A DNA stretch of 20,289 nt, from NCBI GenBank assembly GCA_905215055.1, contig CAJMOH010000048.1, positions 1 to 20,289 on the forward strand, in the 5' to 3' direction. Positions 1 to 8,261 of this stretch are shown here, piece after piece. The notes under the pieces were generated by a model. The model did no database searches, was not told the origin of the DNA, and saw only the letters and a program-made list of their open reading frames with translations. How positions within the stretch are numbered: position 1 is the stretch's first letter; every line of letters begins with the position of its first letter. Both the position numbers and the translations under genes were made by a program. This DNA is from an uncultured bacterium. Its GTDB lineage: Bacteria > Bacillota > Clostridia > Oscillospirales > Acutalibacteraceae.

Positions 1-1135
1 CCTCCCGGACCGTGTAGGAAAGGCTGCCCTTCTCTGTGGGTATCTCTTCCAGCGTGTTCTCAGGACTTAAGTACAGCTTGGGGAAGGTGGTGCCTTCCAC
101 GGGGAAATCGGCAGAGCGGTGCCACTCTTTTCCTGGGGTATCCCCCATAGTGTAATAGGTGATGGGCGGCTCTTTCAGGCTACCGGTGTCCTCGCCTTTG
201 AGCAGCTGGTCGTAGAACCGCAGATGCTCCCCGGCCCAATCGTAGTGGGCGTTGGGGAAGTCGGAGAGGTCCCGGTAAATACAGCAGTGGCCCCAGGGGC
301 CCAGCAGCAGCTTGCCACCCCAACTCTTCCAAGTGAGGATCTTGTTGGTGCAGCCGGGGTCAAACCAGGAGCCGATGCTCCACACCGGAATGCGGCCAAA
401 GCGGACGTCATCCATCCGCTCCCAGGCAGGGATGTCCAGGTTGGGGCGGTACCCCAGGTAGGGGTGGACGTCGTCCCGGTACATATTGGGCAGGTGCTGG
501 CCCAAGAAGGGCAGGTTCCGCTGGTGAGCCATCTGTGCCTGATGGGCCAGGGGGTAATCCGGGGCGGGGTCTTCGTCCACCGGGTCCCCCAAGGGAGCCA
601 GGGGGGCGCCGTCAGGCCGGGTGGGGTCCTGGCTGTTCCCCGGAGAAGCCAGCACGCTGCCCGGTACAAAGGGCAAGGCGCTGACGCCATTGGGGAAATC
701 CTGGTCGTAGAAATCCATGCTGCAATCGCAGGGGGCGGCAGCGAACAGGTGCTCTGGCTGCTCCAGCAGAGTGATCTCCTGAATCATCCCGTGGTTGGAA
801 CCGCCGTAGGTGCCCACCTTGCCGGTGCACCAGTCCTCCTGAGCCAGAGCGTTGATGACGCACTCCATATCTTTGCCATCCCGGGGACCGAAGAAACCAT
901 CATACACCCCATAGGAAGCGCCAATGCCGCGCACTTCCACCAGGGCCACGGCATAGCCTGCTTCCAAAAAGCGGAGGACAGCGTCCTTCTCTGTCTCAAA
1001 CATCATCCGGCGAGAGGAGTTGCCCGCCTTCACCAGCAAGGGCACTTTCCCTTTGACATCCGGACGATACAGGTCTACCGCCAGCTTAGTTCCATCGCAC
1101 CCCGGCAAGTATCGGGAAGTTCGTGTGTAGTTCAT
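1..1135 (-). CDS. CocE/NonD family hydrolase (Peptidase_S15), C-terminus cut by window edge
   Basis: The frame is open from the ATG at 1135 to the left edge (378 codons), so the gene is partial. An AAAGGAGA ribosome binding site precedes the start. The alpha/beta-hydrolase triad of the CocE/X-Pro dipeptidyl-peptidase family is visible: VEVRGIGAS near residues 67-74, the nucleophile elbow GGSNHG with Ser113, the acid motif GSWFDPG, and the histidine motif LLLGPWGHC. Family members hydrolyse acyl esters, amides or X-Pro peptides, usually in the cytoplasm; the C-terminal jelly-roll domain would lie outside the window. No signal peptide is seen. It lies 206 bp downstream of the ABC permease gene with the same orientation, and has its own putative promoter element shared with the glycyl radical enzyme gene. 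The family assignment is secure; the substrate is unknown. Confidence 0.9.
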   Translation of the reverse strand, partial: MNYTRTSRYLPGCDGTKLAVDLYRPDVKGKVPLLVKAGNSSRRMMFETEKDAVLRFLEAGYAVALVEVRGIGASYGVYDGFFGPRDGKDMECVINALAQEDWCTGKVGTYGGSNHGMIQEITLLEQPEHLFAAAPCDCSMDFYDQDFPNGVSALPFVPGSVLASPGNSQDPTRPDGAPLAPLGDPVDEDPAPDYPLAHQAQMAHQRNLPFLGQHLPNMYRDDVHPYLGYRPNLDIPAWERMDDVRFGRIPVWSIGSWFDPGCTNKILTWKSWGGKLLLGPWGHCCIYRDLSDFPNAHYDWAGEHLRFYDQLLKGEDTGSLKEPPITYYTMGDTPGKEWHRSADFPVEGTTFPKLYLSPENTLEEIPTEKGSLSYTVRE

Positions 1136-1171
1136 GTGAATTCTCCTTTCGCATGAGGTTCTCATACTTTT

Positions 1172-1200
1172 ATCAAACCACAAAACCCAGCCCCTGGCAA
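1172..1200 (-). promoter_or_regulatory. Putative promoter/operator shared with the GRE gene
   Basis: On the minus strand this reads TTGCCAG, nine variable bases, then TTTGTGGTTTGAT, ending 36 bp before the CocE start. The same 7+13 bases with the same 9-bp gap occur before the glycyl radical enzyme (10430-10458). It can be read as a -35 TTGCCA, a 17-bp spacer and a TG-extended -10 TTTGAT, or as an operator. An inverted TGTGGTTT lies at 1218-1225. The match is seen directly; the function is inferred. Confidence 0.6.
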
Positions 1201-1341
1201 CACGTGGAAAAAAAGTCTGTGGTTTCAGCACAAAAAAATATAAAAAATCAGTGTATAAAAAGCAAACTTCCCCTCCTTTCCCAGAATTATTGGGACTGAC
1301 GGGATCAATTTGTGAGAAATCCCGCTTTCGCTGGACCTCCT

Positions 1342-2232
1342 TCAACCCTTGACACCACCCACCACAATTCCTTTGACGAAGAACTTTTGAAAGAACGGGT
1401 AGATCACCAGCACTGGCAGAACGGCAATCACCGCGATGCCCATACGCACCCCGGAGGTGGGCACGCTCAAGTTGGCGTTTTGCAGGGAGGCTACGTTGGA
1501 ATTGTTGGCCAAGAACTCCGCGTTGGACATCATGGTGTTGAGCACGTTTTGAATGGTGTACAGGTCGGTGCGGCGCACCAGGTAGTACAAGCCATTGATC
1601 CAGTCGTTCCAATAGGCCAAGCCGGAAAACAGGGCAATGGTGGCCAGCATGGGCTTGGACAGGGGCAGGGCAATGCGGAACAGGATGCCGATCTCGCTGC
1701 AGCTGTCAATCTGGGCGGCCTCGATGATCTCCAGGGGCACATTGGTGGTAAAATAGGTGCGCATAAGGATCACGTTGTAAGCGCTCATCATCAGGTTGGG
1801 GATGATCAAAGCGGCCACCGTGTCCCGGATGGAGAAGACACCCGTCCAGATGATGTAGGAGGGCACCATGCCGCCGTTAAAAAGCATGGTGAAGAACACG
1901 AAGAAGGAAAGGAACATCCGCCCGGGCAGGTCTTTTTTGGAGAGCAGGTAGCTCATGAACATGGTCAAGAACAGGTTGGCGGTGGTGCCCACGGCGGTGA
2001 CCAGGATGGTCATGCCATAGGCTTTGAAAATGCGCCCGGCGGAAGAGGCCAGGTAATTATAGGCCGCCATACTGAATTTTTGGGGGAAGAAGGAATAGCC
2101 GTTCTGGGTGAGGGTGGCCTCCTCGGTGAGGGAGGCCATCACCAGAAGAATAAAGGGCAGCACGCAGGCCAAAGCCAGCAGCGTGAGCACAACGTTGATG
2201 GAAATGCGAAAAAGTTTGCTGTTGCCTACCAT
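1342..2232 (-). CDS. Carbohydrate ABC transporter permease, LplC/MalG-like (CUT1)
   Basis: This 296-residue integral membrane protein has about six hydrophobic segments. Its N-terminal helix is near residues 10-33, and the cytoplasmic EAA loop that contacts the ATPase is at about 169-194 (EIIEAAQIDS...ALPLSKP). The usual glycine of the loop (EAAxxDGA) is replaced by Ser177. The C-terminal end FFVKGIVVGGVKG is typical of the LplC/YtcP group. The start has a strong AAGGGGGAA ribosome binding site. It follows the partner permease after 17 bp and presumably forms a heterodimeric channel with it. No ATP-binding subunit is encoded in the window. CUT1 systems of this type in Firmicutes commonly share a distant MsmX-like ATPase, so that is the likely solution here. 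Confidence 0.93.
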   Translation of the reverse strand: MVGNSKLFRISINVVLTLLALACVLPFILLVMASLTEEATLTQNGYSFFPQKFSMAAYNYLASSAGRIFKAYGMTILVTAVGTTANLFLTMFMSYLLSKKDLPGRMFLSFFVFFTMLFNGGMVPSYIIWTGVFSIRDTVAALIIPNLMMSAYNVILMRTYFTTNVPLEIIEAAQIDSCSEIGILFRIALPLSKPMLATIALFSGLAYWNDWINGLYYLVRRTDLYTIQNVLNTMMSNAEFLANNSNVASLQNANLSVPTSGVRMGIAVIAVLPVLVIYPFFQKFFVKGIVVGGVKG

Positions 2233-2249
2233 AATGAATTCCCCCTTTC

Positions 2250-3188
2250 TTAGAACAAGGCGCTGTCGGCCTCTACCTTGCGGACGATGCCGTTGGAGAT
2301 AAGCACCACCACAAAGCCCAGCACCGACTGGAGGAACCCAGCGGCCAGGGAGCGGCCCACATCGTTGTCCTGCATCAGGGCACGGTAGACAAAGGTGTCA
2401 ATGGTGGTGGTGGTTTCGTAGAGCATGCCGCTGTCCTGAGGAACCTGGTAGAACAGGCCAAAGTCCGAGGCGAACATCCGGCCCAGAGACATAATCACCA
2501 AGATAATCACCGTGGGCTTTAGCAGAGGTAAGGTGATCTTGCGGATCTGCTGCCAGGTGCTGGCACCGTCCACCACCGCCGCTTCGTAGAGGGAGCGGTC
2601 AAACCCCACCAGGGTGGCAAAGTACACAATGCTCTGGAAACCAAAGCTCTTCCACAAATAGACGATGGTTAAAATCACCGGCCAAGCGCCTTTCTCTGTA
2701 TACCAGCTGACGCCCTCAAAGCCCAGAGGCTCTAAGATACTCTTGTTCACAAAGCCATTAGTGCCGCTGAGGAAAGCGAACACCAAGTAGCCTACAATGA
2801 CCATCGACATCAGGTGGGGAATTAAAATTACAGTTTGATATACCTGCTGGGCCTTTTTGCTGGTAATCTCGTTTAGCAGGATAGCCACCAGAATGGCAAA
2901 AATGTTACCCAACACTAGGAATGCCACGTTGTACAAAATGGTGTTGCGAAACATGATCCCCGCCCACTTGGAGCCGAACAGATAGGAGAAATTCCCCAGG
3001 CCGTTCCAGGGACTTTCCCACATGCCCTTGGCAAAGCTGAAATCTTTAAAGGCCAGGATCAGGCCGGACATGGGCATGTAGTTGTTGATAATCAAGTAGA
3101 CGATGCTGGGGATGGCCAGAATGTACAGGGGCAGGTATTTCTTCAGCCGCTTGCCCACAGAGACGCTGGCCTTGGCAGTAGATTTCAT
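2250..3188 (-). CDS. ABC transporter permease, LplB/MalF-like (CUT1)
   Basis: This 312-residue permease has a basic N-terminus (KRLKKY), a first membrane helix at about 19-36, and at least five further hydrophobic segments. The EAA loop is canonical at about 200-223 (LYEAAVVDGAS followed by ITLPLLKP). The sequence resembles the LplB/YtcQ-associated permeases that import oligosaccharides or sugar derivatives. The ribosome binding site is GAGAGGTG. It lies 72 bp after the binding-protein gene, separated by a perfect hairpin, and 17 bp before the second permease, so the three genes form one transport operon. Confidence 0.93.
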   Translation of the reverse strand: MKSTAKASVSVGKRLKKYLPLYILAIPSIVYLIINNYMPMSGLILAFKDFSFAKGMWESPWNGLGNFSYLFGSKWAGIMFRNTILYNVAFLVLGNIFAILVAILLNEITSKKAQQVYQTVILIPHLMSMVIVGYLVFAFLSGTNGFVNKSILEPLGFEGVSWYTEKGAWPVILTIVYLWKSFGFQSIVYFATLVGFDRSLYEAAVVDGASTWQQIRKITLPLLKPTVIILVIMSLGRMFASDFGLFYQVPQDSGMLYETTTTIDTFVYRALMQDNDVGRSLAAGFLQSVLGFVVVLISNGIVRKVEADSALF

Positions 3189-3207
3189 AGGAACACCTCT
3201 CTATAAT

Positions 3208-3239
3208 ACCAATGCCGCAGGCGCACCCGCGGCATTGGT
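3208..3239 (-). promoter_or_regulatory. Intercistronic hairpin between binding-protein and permease genes
   Basis: A perfect 11-bp inverted repeat (ACCAATGCCGC / GCGGCATTGGT) with a 10-nt loop fills the gap between the binding-protein stop and the permease start. No U-run follows on the minus strand, so it is probably an RNA-stabilising or partial-termination structure. Such elements keep binding protein in excess over permeases in many ABC operons. Confidence 0.6.
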
Positions 3240-3260
3240 GTTCTTTTCCTTGTCTTACTC

Positions 3261-4805
3261 TCACTCTTCGCTGGCCAGGAAAGCGTCCAGCTGGGCCTGC
3301 TTCTCGGCAATCACGTCGTCAATGCCAGCGGCCTTCAACTCCTCCAAGAACTGGGGCAGCATTTCATCCACATCCACCTGGGCATAATTCAGTGCATTAG
3401 CATATTCATCAACCACATTGGTCACAGCAGTATACTGATTATACACCGGCTCATTATTGAATGTGAAACCAATTGCCAAAGACTTTTCGCAGGTTTCATT
3501 GGTTTCCATCATTTCTTCATAATAGTTGGGATCGTCCGTTTGGAAAGGAATACATAGAGTTTGATTTGGGAAATACCATTGAGCGCCGGTTCCCCATCCT
3601 AGGGAGGTCTGACTTTCCCCCTCAGGATACCAAGAACATCCGTTCTCATCCACCACATAGTGGACATTCTCAATACCCTGGGCCAAATAGCGCATCACCT
3701 GTTCGTCAGTATACATTAGGTATAGCAGCTTCATAGCAGCATCAGGATTGTTACTAACAGTGGAAATGCAGTAACCTGCACCGGCAGTAGAGCCGACCGT
3801 AGCGGTGGGGTCGTTCAGGGCAAACACGACTGCGTCAAAGTTGTAGGTGCTTGCCATATCCATCCGGACATTTTCCACATTGAAGCCGTTGCTCAAAGCA
3901 CCACCAGCTACGCCAGTCTTTAGGTAGGACTTATCAAGATTCTGGTTCAGAGGATCATCCAAAAGCAAACCAGCCTCTTCCCATTGCTTTGCATACTGCA
4001 AATAAGTAGCATACTCTTCTGTCTCGTAGAAATTAACCACATCAGTGTTATCCACACCGCAATTCATTAAAACTCCAGTTAAGGAATAATCTCCCAAGGT
4101 ATCATAAAGGGTTTGGTTTGCGTCTGTGGCAATCGGCATAAATATCAGTTCTGGATATGCCTCTTTCGCCTGAAGCATAATATCCGTCATTTCCTGCATA
4201 TTAATCATTTCGCCGTCACGGTCATCCACACCAATGGTCTCGGCAATGTCCCGGCGAAGCACATAGGTCCACATAGTGCCGTAGGAACCAACCGTTGGCA
4301 GCGCATACTGTACACCATCCACCTGGCCGCCCGGAAGATACGCTTCTCCAATTACGTCCACCAGGTCAGGGTACTGGGTGAGGTAGTCATCCAAAGCAAC
4401 GACCTGCTCGTTGGCCACTACGCTGGTTAGGTTGGAGAAAAAGTTATAGCTGAATACATCGATGGGGTCATCGTTGGAGGTGAGCATCAAAGTCATGGTG
4501 GTAGACAAATTGCCGAACTCGATCGGCACCACGTCGCACTGCACCCCGGCGTCAATGGAGACCAAATACTCGTTCAGGGCATCTTCCACCATTTTCTCAT
4601 CGGTGACGGGCTGGGTGGGCACCACAGGGGTGGAGACCACGGGCCAATCCTCGGAGTTGGTGGAAACCTCGGAAGTGGTGGCGCTGCTGTCTGTACCAGC
4701 GGCGGAGCTATCGCTTTCCGAAGAGCTGCCGCTCTGGCCGCCGCAGCCCGCCAGACTGGAAACCAGCAAAGCGGAAGCCAACAGCAAACTAAACAATTTC
4801 TTCAT
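3261..4805 (-). CDS. Extracellular solute-binding lipoprotein of a carbohydrate ABC transporter
   Basis: This 514-residue protein starts with a lipoprotein signal peptide: MKK, a hydrophobic core, and the lipobox LAGC with the lipidated Cys21. A Ser/Thr-rich linker follows to about residue 50. The rest is a large extracellular_binding family 1 fold, similar in size and layout to LplA/YtcQ-type proteins. It should be tethered to the outer face of the membrane and hand its ligand to the two permeases encoded next. The start has a GAGGAGG site 9 nt upstream. A promoter and paired direct repeats lie just upstream, which suggests control by the adjacent response regulator. The ligand cannot be read from the sequence; LplA-type ligands are typically oligosaccharides, but the neighbouring GRE makes other ligands possible. 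Confidence 0.93.
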   Translation of the reverse strand: MKKLFSLLLASALLVSSLAGCGGQSGSSSESDSSAAGTDSSATTSEVSTNSEDWPVVSTPVVPTQPVTDEKMVEDALNEYLVSIDAGVQCDVVPIEFGNLSTTMTLMLTSNDDPIDVFSYNFFSNLTSVVANEQVVALDDYLTQYPDLVDVIGEAYLPGGQVDGVQYALPTVGSYGTMWTYVLRRDIAETIGVDDRDGEMINMQEMTDIMLQAKEAYPELIFMPIATDANQTLYDTLGDYSLTGVLMNCGVDNTDVVNFYETEEYATYLQYAKQWEEAGLLLDDPLNQNLDKSYLKTGVAGGALSNGFNVENVRMDMASTYNFDAVVFALNDPTATVGSTAGAGYCISTVSNNPDAAMKLLYLMYTDEQVMRYLAQGIENVHYVVDENGCSWYPEGESQTSLGWGTGAQWYFPNQTLCIPFQTDDPNYYEEMMETNETCEKSLAIGFTFNNEPVYNQYTAVTNVVDEYANALNYAQVDVDEMLPQFLEELKAAGIDDVIAEKQAQLDAFLASEE

Positions 4806-4840
4806 GTTTTTCGTCCTCCTCGTTTGGAATCTGTGCCCCT

Positions 4841-4869
4841 ATTATAGTCAAAAAAGGAGGGGAAAAATA
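4841..4869 (-). promoter_or_regulatory. Promoter of the ABC transporter operon
   Basis: The minus strand carries a perfect -10 TATAAT (4846-4841). Seventeen bases upstream there is only a poor -35 (TATTTT, 4869-4864). A good -10 with a weak -35 is typical of activator-dependent promoters, and a direct repeat abuts the -35 position. Confidence 0.55.
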
Positions 4870-4870
4870 T

Positions 4871-4904
4871 TCATTTTTTGACGCCTTACTTGTCATTTTC
4901 TGAC
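4871..4904 (-). promoter_or_regulatory. Direct-repeat operator, probable AraC-type response-regulator site
   Basis: Two 12-bp repeats differing at one base, GTCAGAAAATGA (4904-4893) and GTCAAAAAATGA (4882-4871) on the minus strand, start 22 bp apart, about two helical turns. The proximal copy ends one base from the -35 of the transporter promoter. AraC-family activators bind such paired direct repeats beside the -35. The repeats are seen directly; binding by the adjacent regulator is inferred. Confidence 0.55.
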
Positions 4905-4933
4905 AAATTTCAGAAAAATCGATTTCAATTCTG

Positions 4934-6526
4934 TCACTTTTCCCCCTGCTGGGACTTGCGATACTCCGCCGGGGAACAGCCCTCATACTTTTTGAAGATC
5001 TTGTTGAAGTTGTTGTAATTGCCATAGCCCACGTGTCCGGCGATCTCCGTGACGCTGAGGCCAGTGGTGGCCAGCAGCATTTTGGAGGCTTCGATCTTTT
5101 CCCAGATCAAATATTCCTTTAGGGAGTAACCGGTGGCCTTACGGAACAGGCGGGTCAAGTGCTCGGGGCTGACTCCCACCTGGGCGGCCAGCTCCCCCAC
5201 GGCAATGGGTTCCTCCATGTGGGTCCGCACATACTGCATGGCCTGCTCCACTACGCCCTCCGAGTCATCCCCAGCGGCTTTTTTGAGTTTTGCCACCACA
5301 TAGGCCAGCATCTCCTCAAAGGAGTCAAGGCTGGTGTAGGTGTTCATAAAGCTGTCGTAGGGCATCTCCTCATTGAAGATCAGGCTGCTGTTCAAGCCCT
5401 GTTCCACCAGGTAGGCCAGAAGTACCTCGCTAAACGCCTGGTGAAGCATGGCCAAGGAGCAGCGGGTTAAGGCGCGCTGGCGGACGGCATCGTCTAAAAG
5501 CTCCTGGATGCTGTCTTGAAAGCTCTGGAGCTTCCCCTTGGCCAGCAACTCACGCCAAAGGGCCTTCTGCCGGTCAAAGGAGATGGGGGCGGACTCTTTG
5601 GCGGGCAAGCCCTCCGCCCGCACCACGGGATCCTTTCTCGTCACGTTGTCAAGCCTGACCTGCTCCATCTGGTGATGGGCCTTGCCCAAGTCCGGCAGGG
5701 CCGTCCATTTCGTGTAATAAAGGGTGGCCTTCACCCGGTAGATATCTTCCAAATAACGCTGAGCCTTCTCCAAAGCATTGGAGAAATCCCCTAGAACAGG
5801 GGCGCCCTCCGGCTGGTAGAAAAAGCCGGTGTAGCGGGTTTTCTCCGCCCGGGCGAAAAAGCAGCGCAGGCTCACGGGGGCCAGCAGCTCGTCCAGCAGG
5901 TTTTCCACGCCGTATTTGAACAGGGCCGGCTCCAGCCCATCGAAGGCGGGACCTGTTTTCCACAGATCCAGCAGCACGGGAGCCACCAAAGCGTCCTCCC
6001 CCAGACCAGGGCAGCGCTTCGCCAGGGCGTCCCGCACCTCACCGGCGGCAATGGACTCCCCCTCTAAATAGGCCAGATAGGCGGTATCCAGCAGCTCCAC
6101 CTCGTGAAGCTGGTAGCGCTGGCCGTCCTCCATCAACCGGCGGCTCTCCCCTTCGATCTGCGCCTGGAGCATCGCCTTTTCGATCACTTCCTCCAGCTCT
6201 TCCCGGCTGGCAGGCTGCAGCAGGTAGTCAAAGCTGTGCAGGGAGACCGCCTCCCGCACATAGCTGAAGTCCGCGTGGGAGGTGAGGAAAATCAGCTTCA
6301 CATAGGGGTAGCGCTCCAAGGCCCATTTAGCAAAGGAGATGCCGTCCTCCTCAGGCATTTCAATGTCGCACAGGACAATTTGATACGTCTCGCGCTCCAT
6401 CAGCTGCCGGGCGTCCTCCGCGCTGGAAACGGTGTCCACCAGCTCTAGGCCCAGCTTTTCACAGTCTATCTGCCGGCGGAGCATTTTCAGCACCGGCTCT
6501 TGGTCGTCAATAGCCAGCAGTTTCAT
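4934..6526 (-). CDS. Response regulator with AraC-type DNA-binding domain (YesN-like)
   Basis: This 530-residue protein has an N-terminal receiver domain (about 1-120). The acidic pocket is at Asp7-Asp8, the phospho-acceptor is Asp54 (VLCDIEMPEEDG), and the conserved Thr and Lys regions follow. A long middle part of about 290 residues with no recognised motif links to a C-terminal AraC-type double helix-turn-helix at about 425-525 (VGELAAQVGVSPEHLTRLF, then VTEIAGHVGYGNYNNFNKIF). YesN-type regulators usually activate adjacent sugar-uptake genes. The start overlaps the end of the kinase gene by 20 bp and has its own GGAGGTGGAG site, so the two are translationally coupled. The likely target is the transporter operon immediately downstream. 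Confidence 0.94.
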   Translation of the reverse strand: MKLLAIDDQEPVLKMLRRQIDCEKLGLELVDTVSSAEDARQLMERETYQIVLCDIEMPEEDGISFAKWALERYPYVKLIFLTSHADFSYVREAVSLHSFDYLLQPASREELEEVIEKAMLQAQIEGESRRLMEDGQRYQLHEVELLDTAYLAYLEGESIAAGEVRDALAKRCPGLGEDALVAPVLLDLWKTGPAFDGLEPALFKYGVENLLDELLAPVSLRCFFARAEKTRYTGFFYQPEGAPVLGDFSNALEKAQRYLEDIYRVKATLYYTKWTALPDLGKAHHQMEQVRLDNVTRKDPVVRAEGLPAKESAPISFDRQKALWRELLAKGKLQSFQDSIQELLDDAVRQRALTRCSLAMLHQAFSEVLLAYLVEQGLNSSLIFNEEMPYDSFMNTYTSLDSFEEMLAYVVAKLKKAAGDDSEGVVEQAMQYVRTHMEEPIAVGELAAQVGVSPEHLTRLFRKATGYSLKEYLIWEKIEASKMLLATTGLSVTEIAGHVGYGNYNNFNKIFKKYEGCSPAEYRKSQQGEK

Positions 6527-8237
6527 TGGACTCCACCTCCTTTGCGGGGAGGATGATCTCCGTCACGGCGCCGCCCCCTGGACTGTTGTAGAACACCACT
6601 TTCCCCTTTTCGCCAAACAGCAGGCGGATGCGGTAGCGCAGGTTGTTGATGCCGATGTGATTGGTGGTCATGCCAGGGTGGGGTTCCTCACTGTTCCACT
6701 CTTCCAACTGCTTAGCCGAGTAGCCGTCCCCGTTGTCGCGAATGCGCAACAGCACCATGGTTTCCCCCTCCTCTTGGAAGAAAAACGCCTTGGTGTAAAT
6801 GGCCAGGATCTTCCCCCTCTTCCGGGCGTACTTGAAGGAGTTTTCCAAAAACATCTGCACGCAGAAATGAGGGATCAAACACTGGCGGACGCTCTCGTCC
6901 GCCTCCACCTGAAAAAGGATGGGTTCGTTGTACAGCAGGGTCATCAGGTAGTAGTAGCTGTTGGCGGTTTGCAGCTCCTCTTCTAAGGTGACCGTGTCCA
7001 GCACGTCCCGGAAGCGGGAGCGCATATACTGCGCCAACCTCAGGATAAAGGGCCGCAGCCGGGAATAATCCCCGGTTTCCAGCAGGGCGTCCATGGTTTT
7101 CAGGCAATTCAGATAAAAGTGGGGGCGGATTTGCAGCTTGTAAGCCTGTACCAAGGCGTTCTGCCGCTCCATCTGGGCCAGGTAGTTCTCCCGCTGCAGA
7201 GAGCTGATGTGCTCTACCATCTCGTCCACCCGCTGCTCAATCTCCTGGAACTCCACAATGGGGCTTTGCTCCAAGGTAGGCTTGGCACTCTTTTCCTCCA
7301 TCCACTTCACACGCTCCACCAGCCGGTCCGCTGGGATGAGGAGGACCTTGGAAAAATAACGGTACACCGCCAGAAACATTCCCAGGCCAATGAGGGGGAT
7401 GGCCACTAGGAACACCCAGAACCGCCAGTCCCACCAAAACCGCAGAAACTGCCAAAAGGGACGCACCAAAGCCAGCTCCAAAACACCCTCCTCCACAGTG
7501 GAGCGCACCAGGGCATAGTCGTGGCCTCCCACCCAGGAGGAGTTATCCTCCAACAGCTCCATTTCCTCGAGGAGGGAATCCTCCCCGAGCCAAGTGATCA
7601 CTTGGCCGCTGCTGTCCAGGAACAGTAGCTGAGCCTCCCCTTCCTCTTGGGAAAGGGAGCTGGCAAAATAGCGATCCAACTCTAAAAAATAGCCGGTAAA
7701 GCTGTTGGACCCGCCCACCACCGAAAGGTAGCACACCCGCCCCTGCAGGGGGACAAAGGCGCTGCTTGCCTGACCGGCGTTTTCCCGCAGCCAAGCTTTC
7801 AGCTCCTCGTTCAAGGCGTAAACATCCTCCGAGGAGTAAGCATCGCTGTACTGGCTGCGCATGGAGTCGCGATCCTTATCATAATAGAACAGGCAGCCAT
7901 ACTGTTGCAGAGAGCTGGCCTTGCTGGCCAAGGTGTTGCTCAGGTAATACTCCGCCCACACCCGGTTTTTCTCCGACACATTGGGGTGAGAAAGCATGCT
8001 GTAGTGAGCGTTAGAGACCAGAATGCTGTTTACATAACTTCGCAGGGAATTCATCTCCCCGCGGAACTCCGAGGCGTAAAAATCCGCCACATACCGGTTG
8101 GTGTTGAGAAAATCCTCCCGGTAGCGGAACACATTGTACACCCCGTAGACCATAAAAATTCCCGCGATGACCAGGGAGGCCAGCAGGCAGCTAGCCAGCA
8201 CCCGGACGCGCAGGGAATAGCTTTTCCCTTTTTTCAT
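6507..8237 (-). CDS. Sensor histidine kinase (YesM-like, His_kinase/HATPase_c)
   Basis: This 576-residue membrane kinase has helix 1 at about 12-36, an extracytoplasmic sensor of about 235 residues, and helix 2 at about 273-296. A HAMP-like/coiled linker follows, then the His_kinase domain with the phospho-acceptor His373 (KLQIRPHFYLN). The ATPase domain shows the N box FLENSFKY (Asn466), the G1 box RDNGDGYS (501-508) and a G2-like HIGINNLRYRI. It should autophosphorylate on an external cue and pass the phosphate to Asp54 of the overlapping response regulator. The start lies 24 bp after the activase stop with a GGGAGGAA site, which places it in the PucR-activase-kinase-regulator transcript. 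Confidence 0.94.
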   Translation of the reverse strand: MKKGKSYSLRVRVLASCLLASLVIAGIFMVYGVYNVFRYREDFLNTNRYVADFYASEFRGEMNSLRSYVNSILVSNAHYSMLSHPNVSEKNRVWAEYYLSNTLASKASSLQQYGCLFYYDKDRDSMRSQYSDAYSSEDVYALNEELKAWLRENAGQASSAFVPLQGRVCYLSVVGGSNSFTGYFLELDRYFASSLSQEEGEAQLLFLDSSGQVITWLGEDSLLEEMELLEDNSSWVGGHDYALVRSTVEEGVLELALVRPFWQFLRFWWDWRFWVFLVAIPLIGLGMFLAVYRYFSKVLLIPADRLVERVKWMEEKSAKPTLEQSPIVEFQEIEQRVDEMVEHISSLQRENYLAQMERQNALVQAYKLQIRPHFYLNCLKTMDALLETGDYSRLRPFILRLAQYMRSRFRDVLDTVTLEEELQTANSYYYLMTLLYNEPILFQVEADESVRQCLIPHFCVQMFLENSFKYARKRGKILAIYTKAFFFQEEGETMVLLRIRDNGDGYSAKQLEEWNSEEPHPGMTTNHIGINNLRYRIRLLFGEKGKVVFYNSPGGGAVTEIILPAKEVESNETAGY

Positions 8238-8261
8238 GGATGGTTCCTCCCCTGGGACGCA

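Noticed and set aside
1312..2253. 313-residue plus-strand open frame
   Set aside because: Antisense to the permease; His/Gly-rich shadow.
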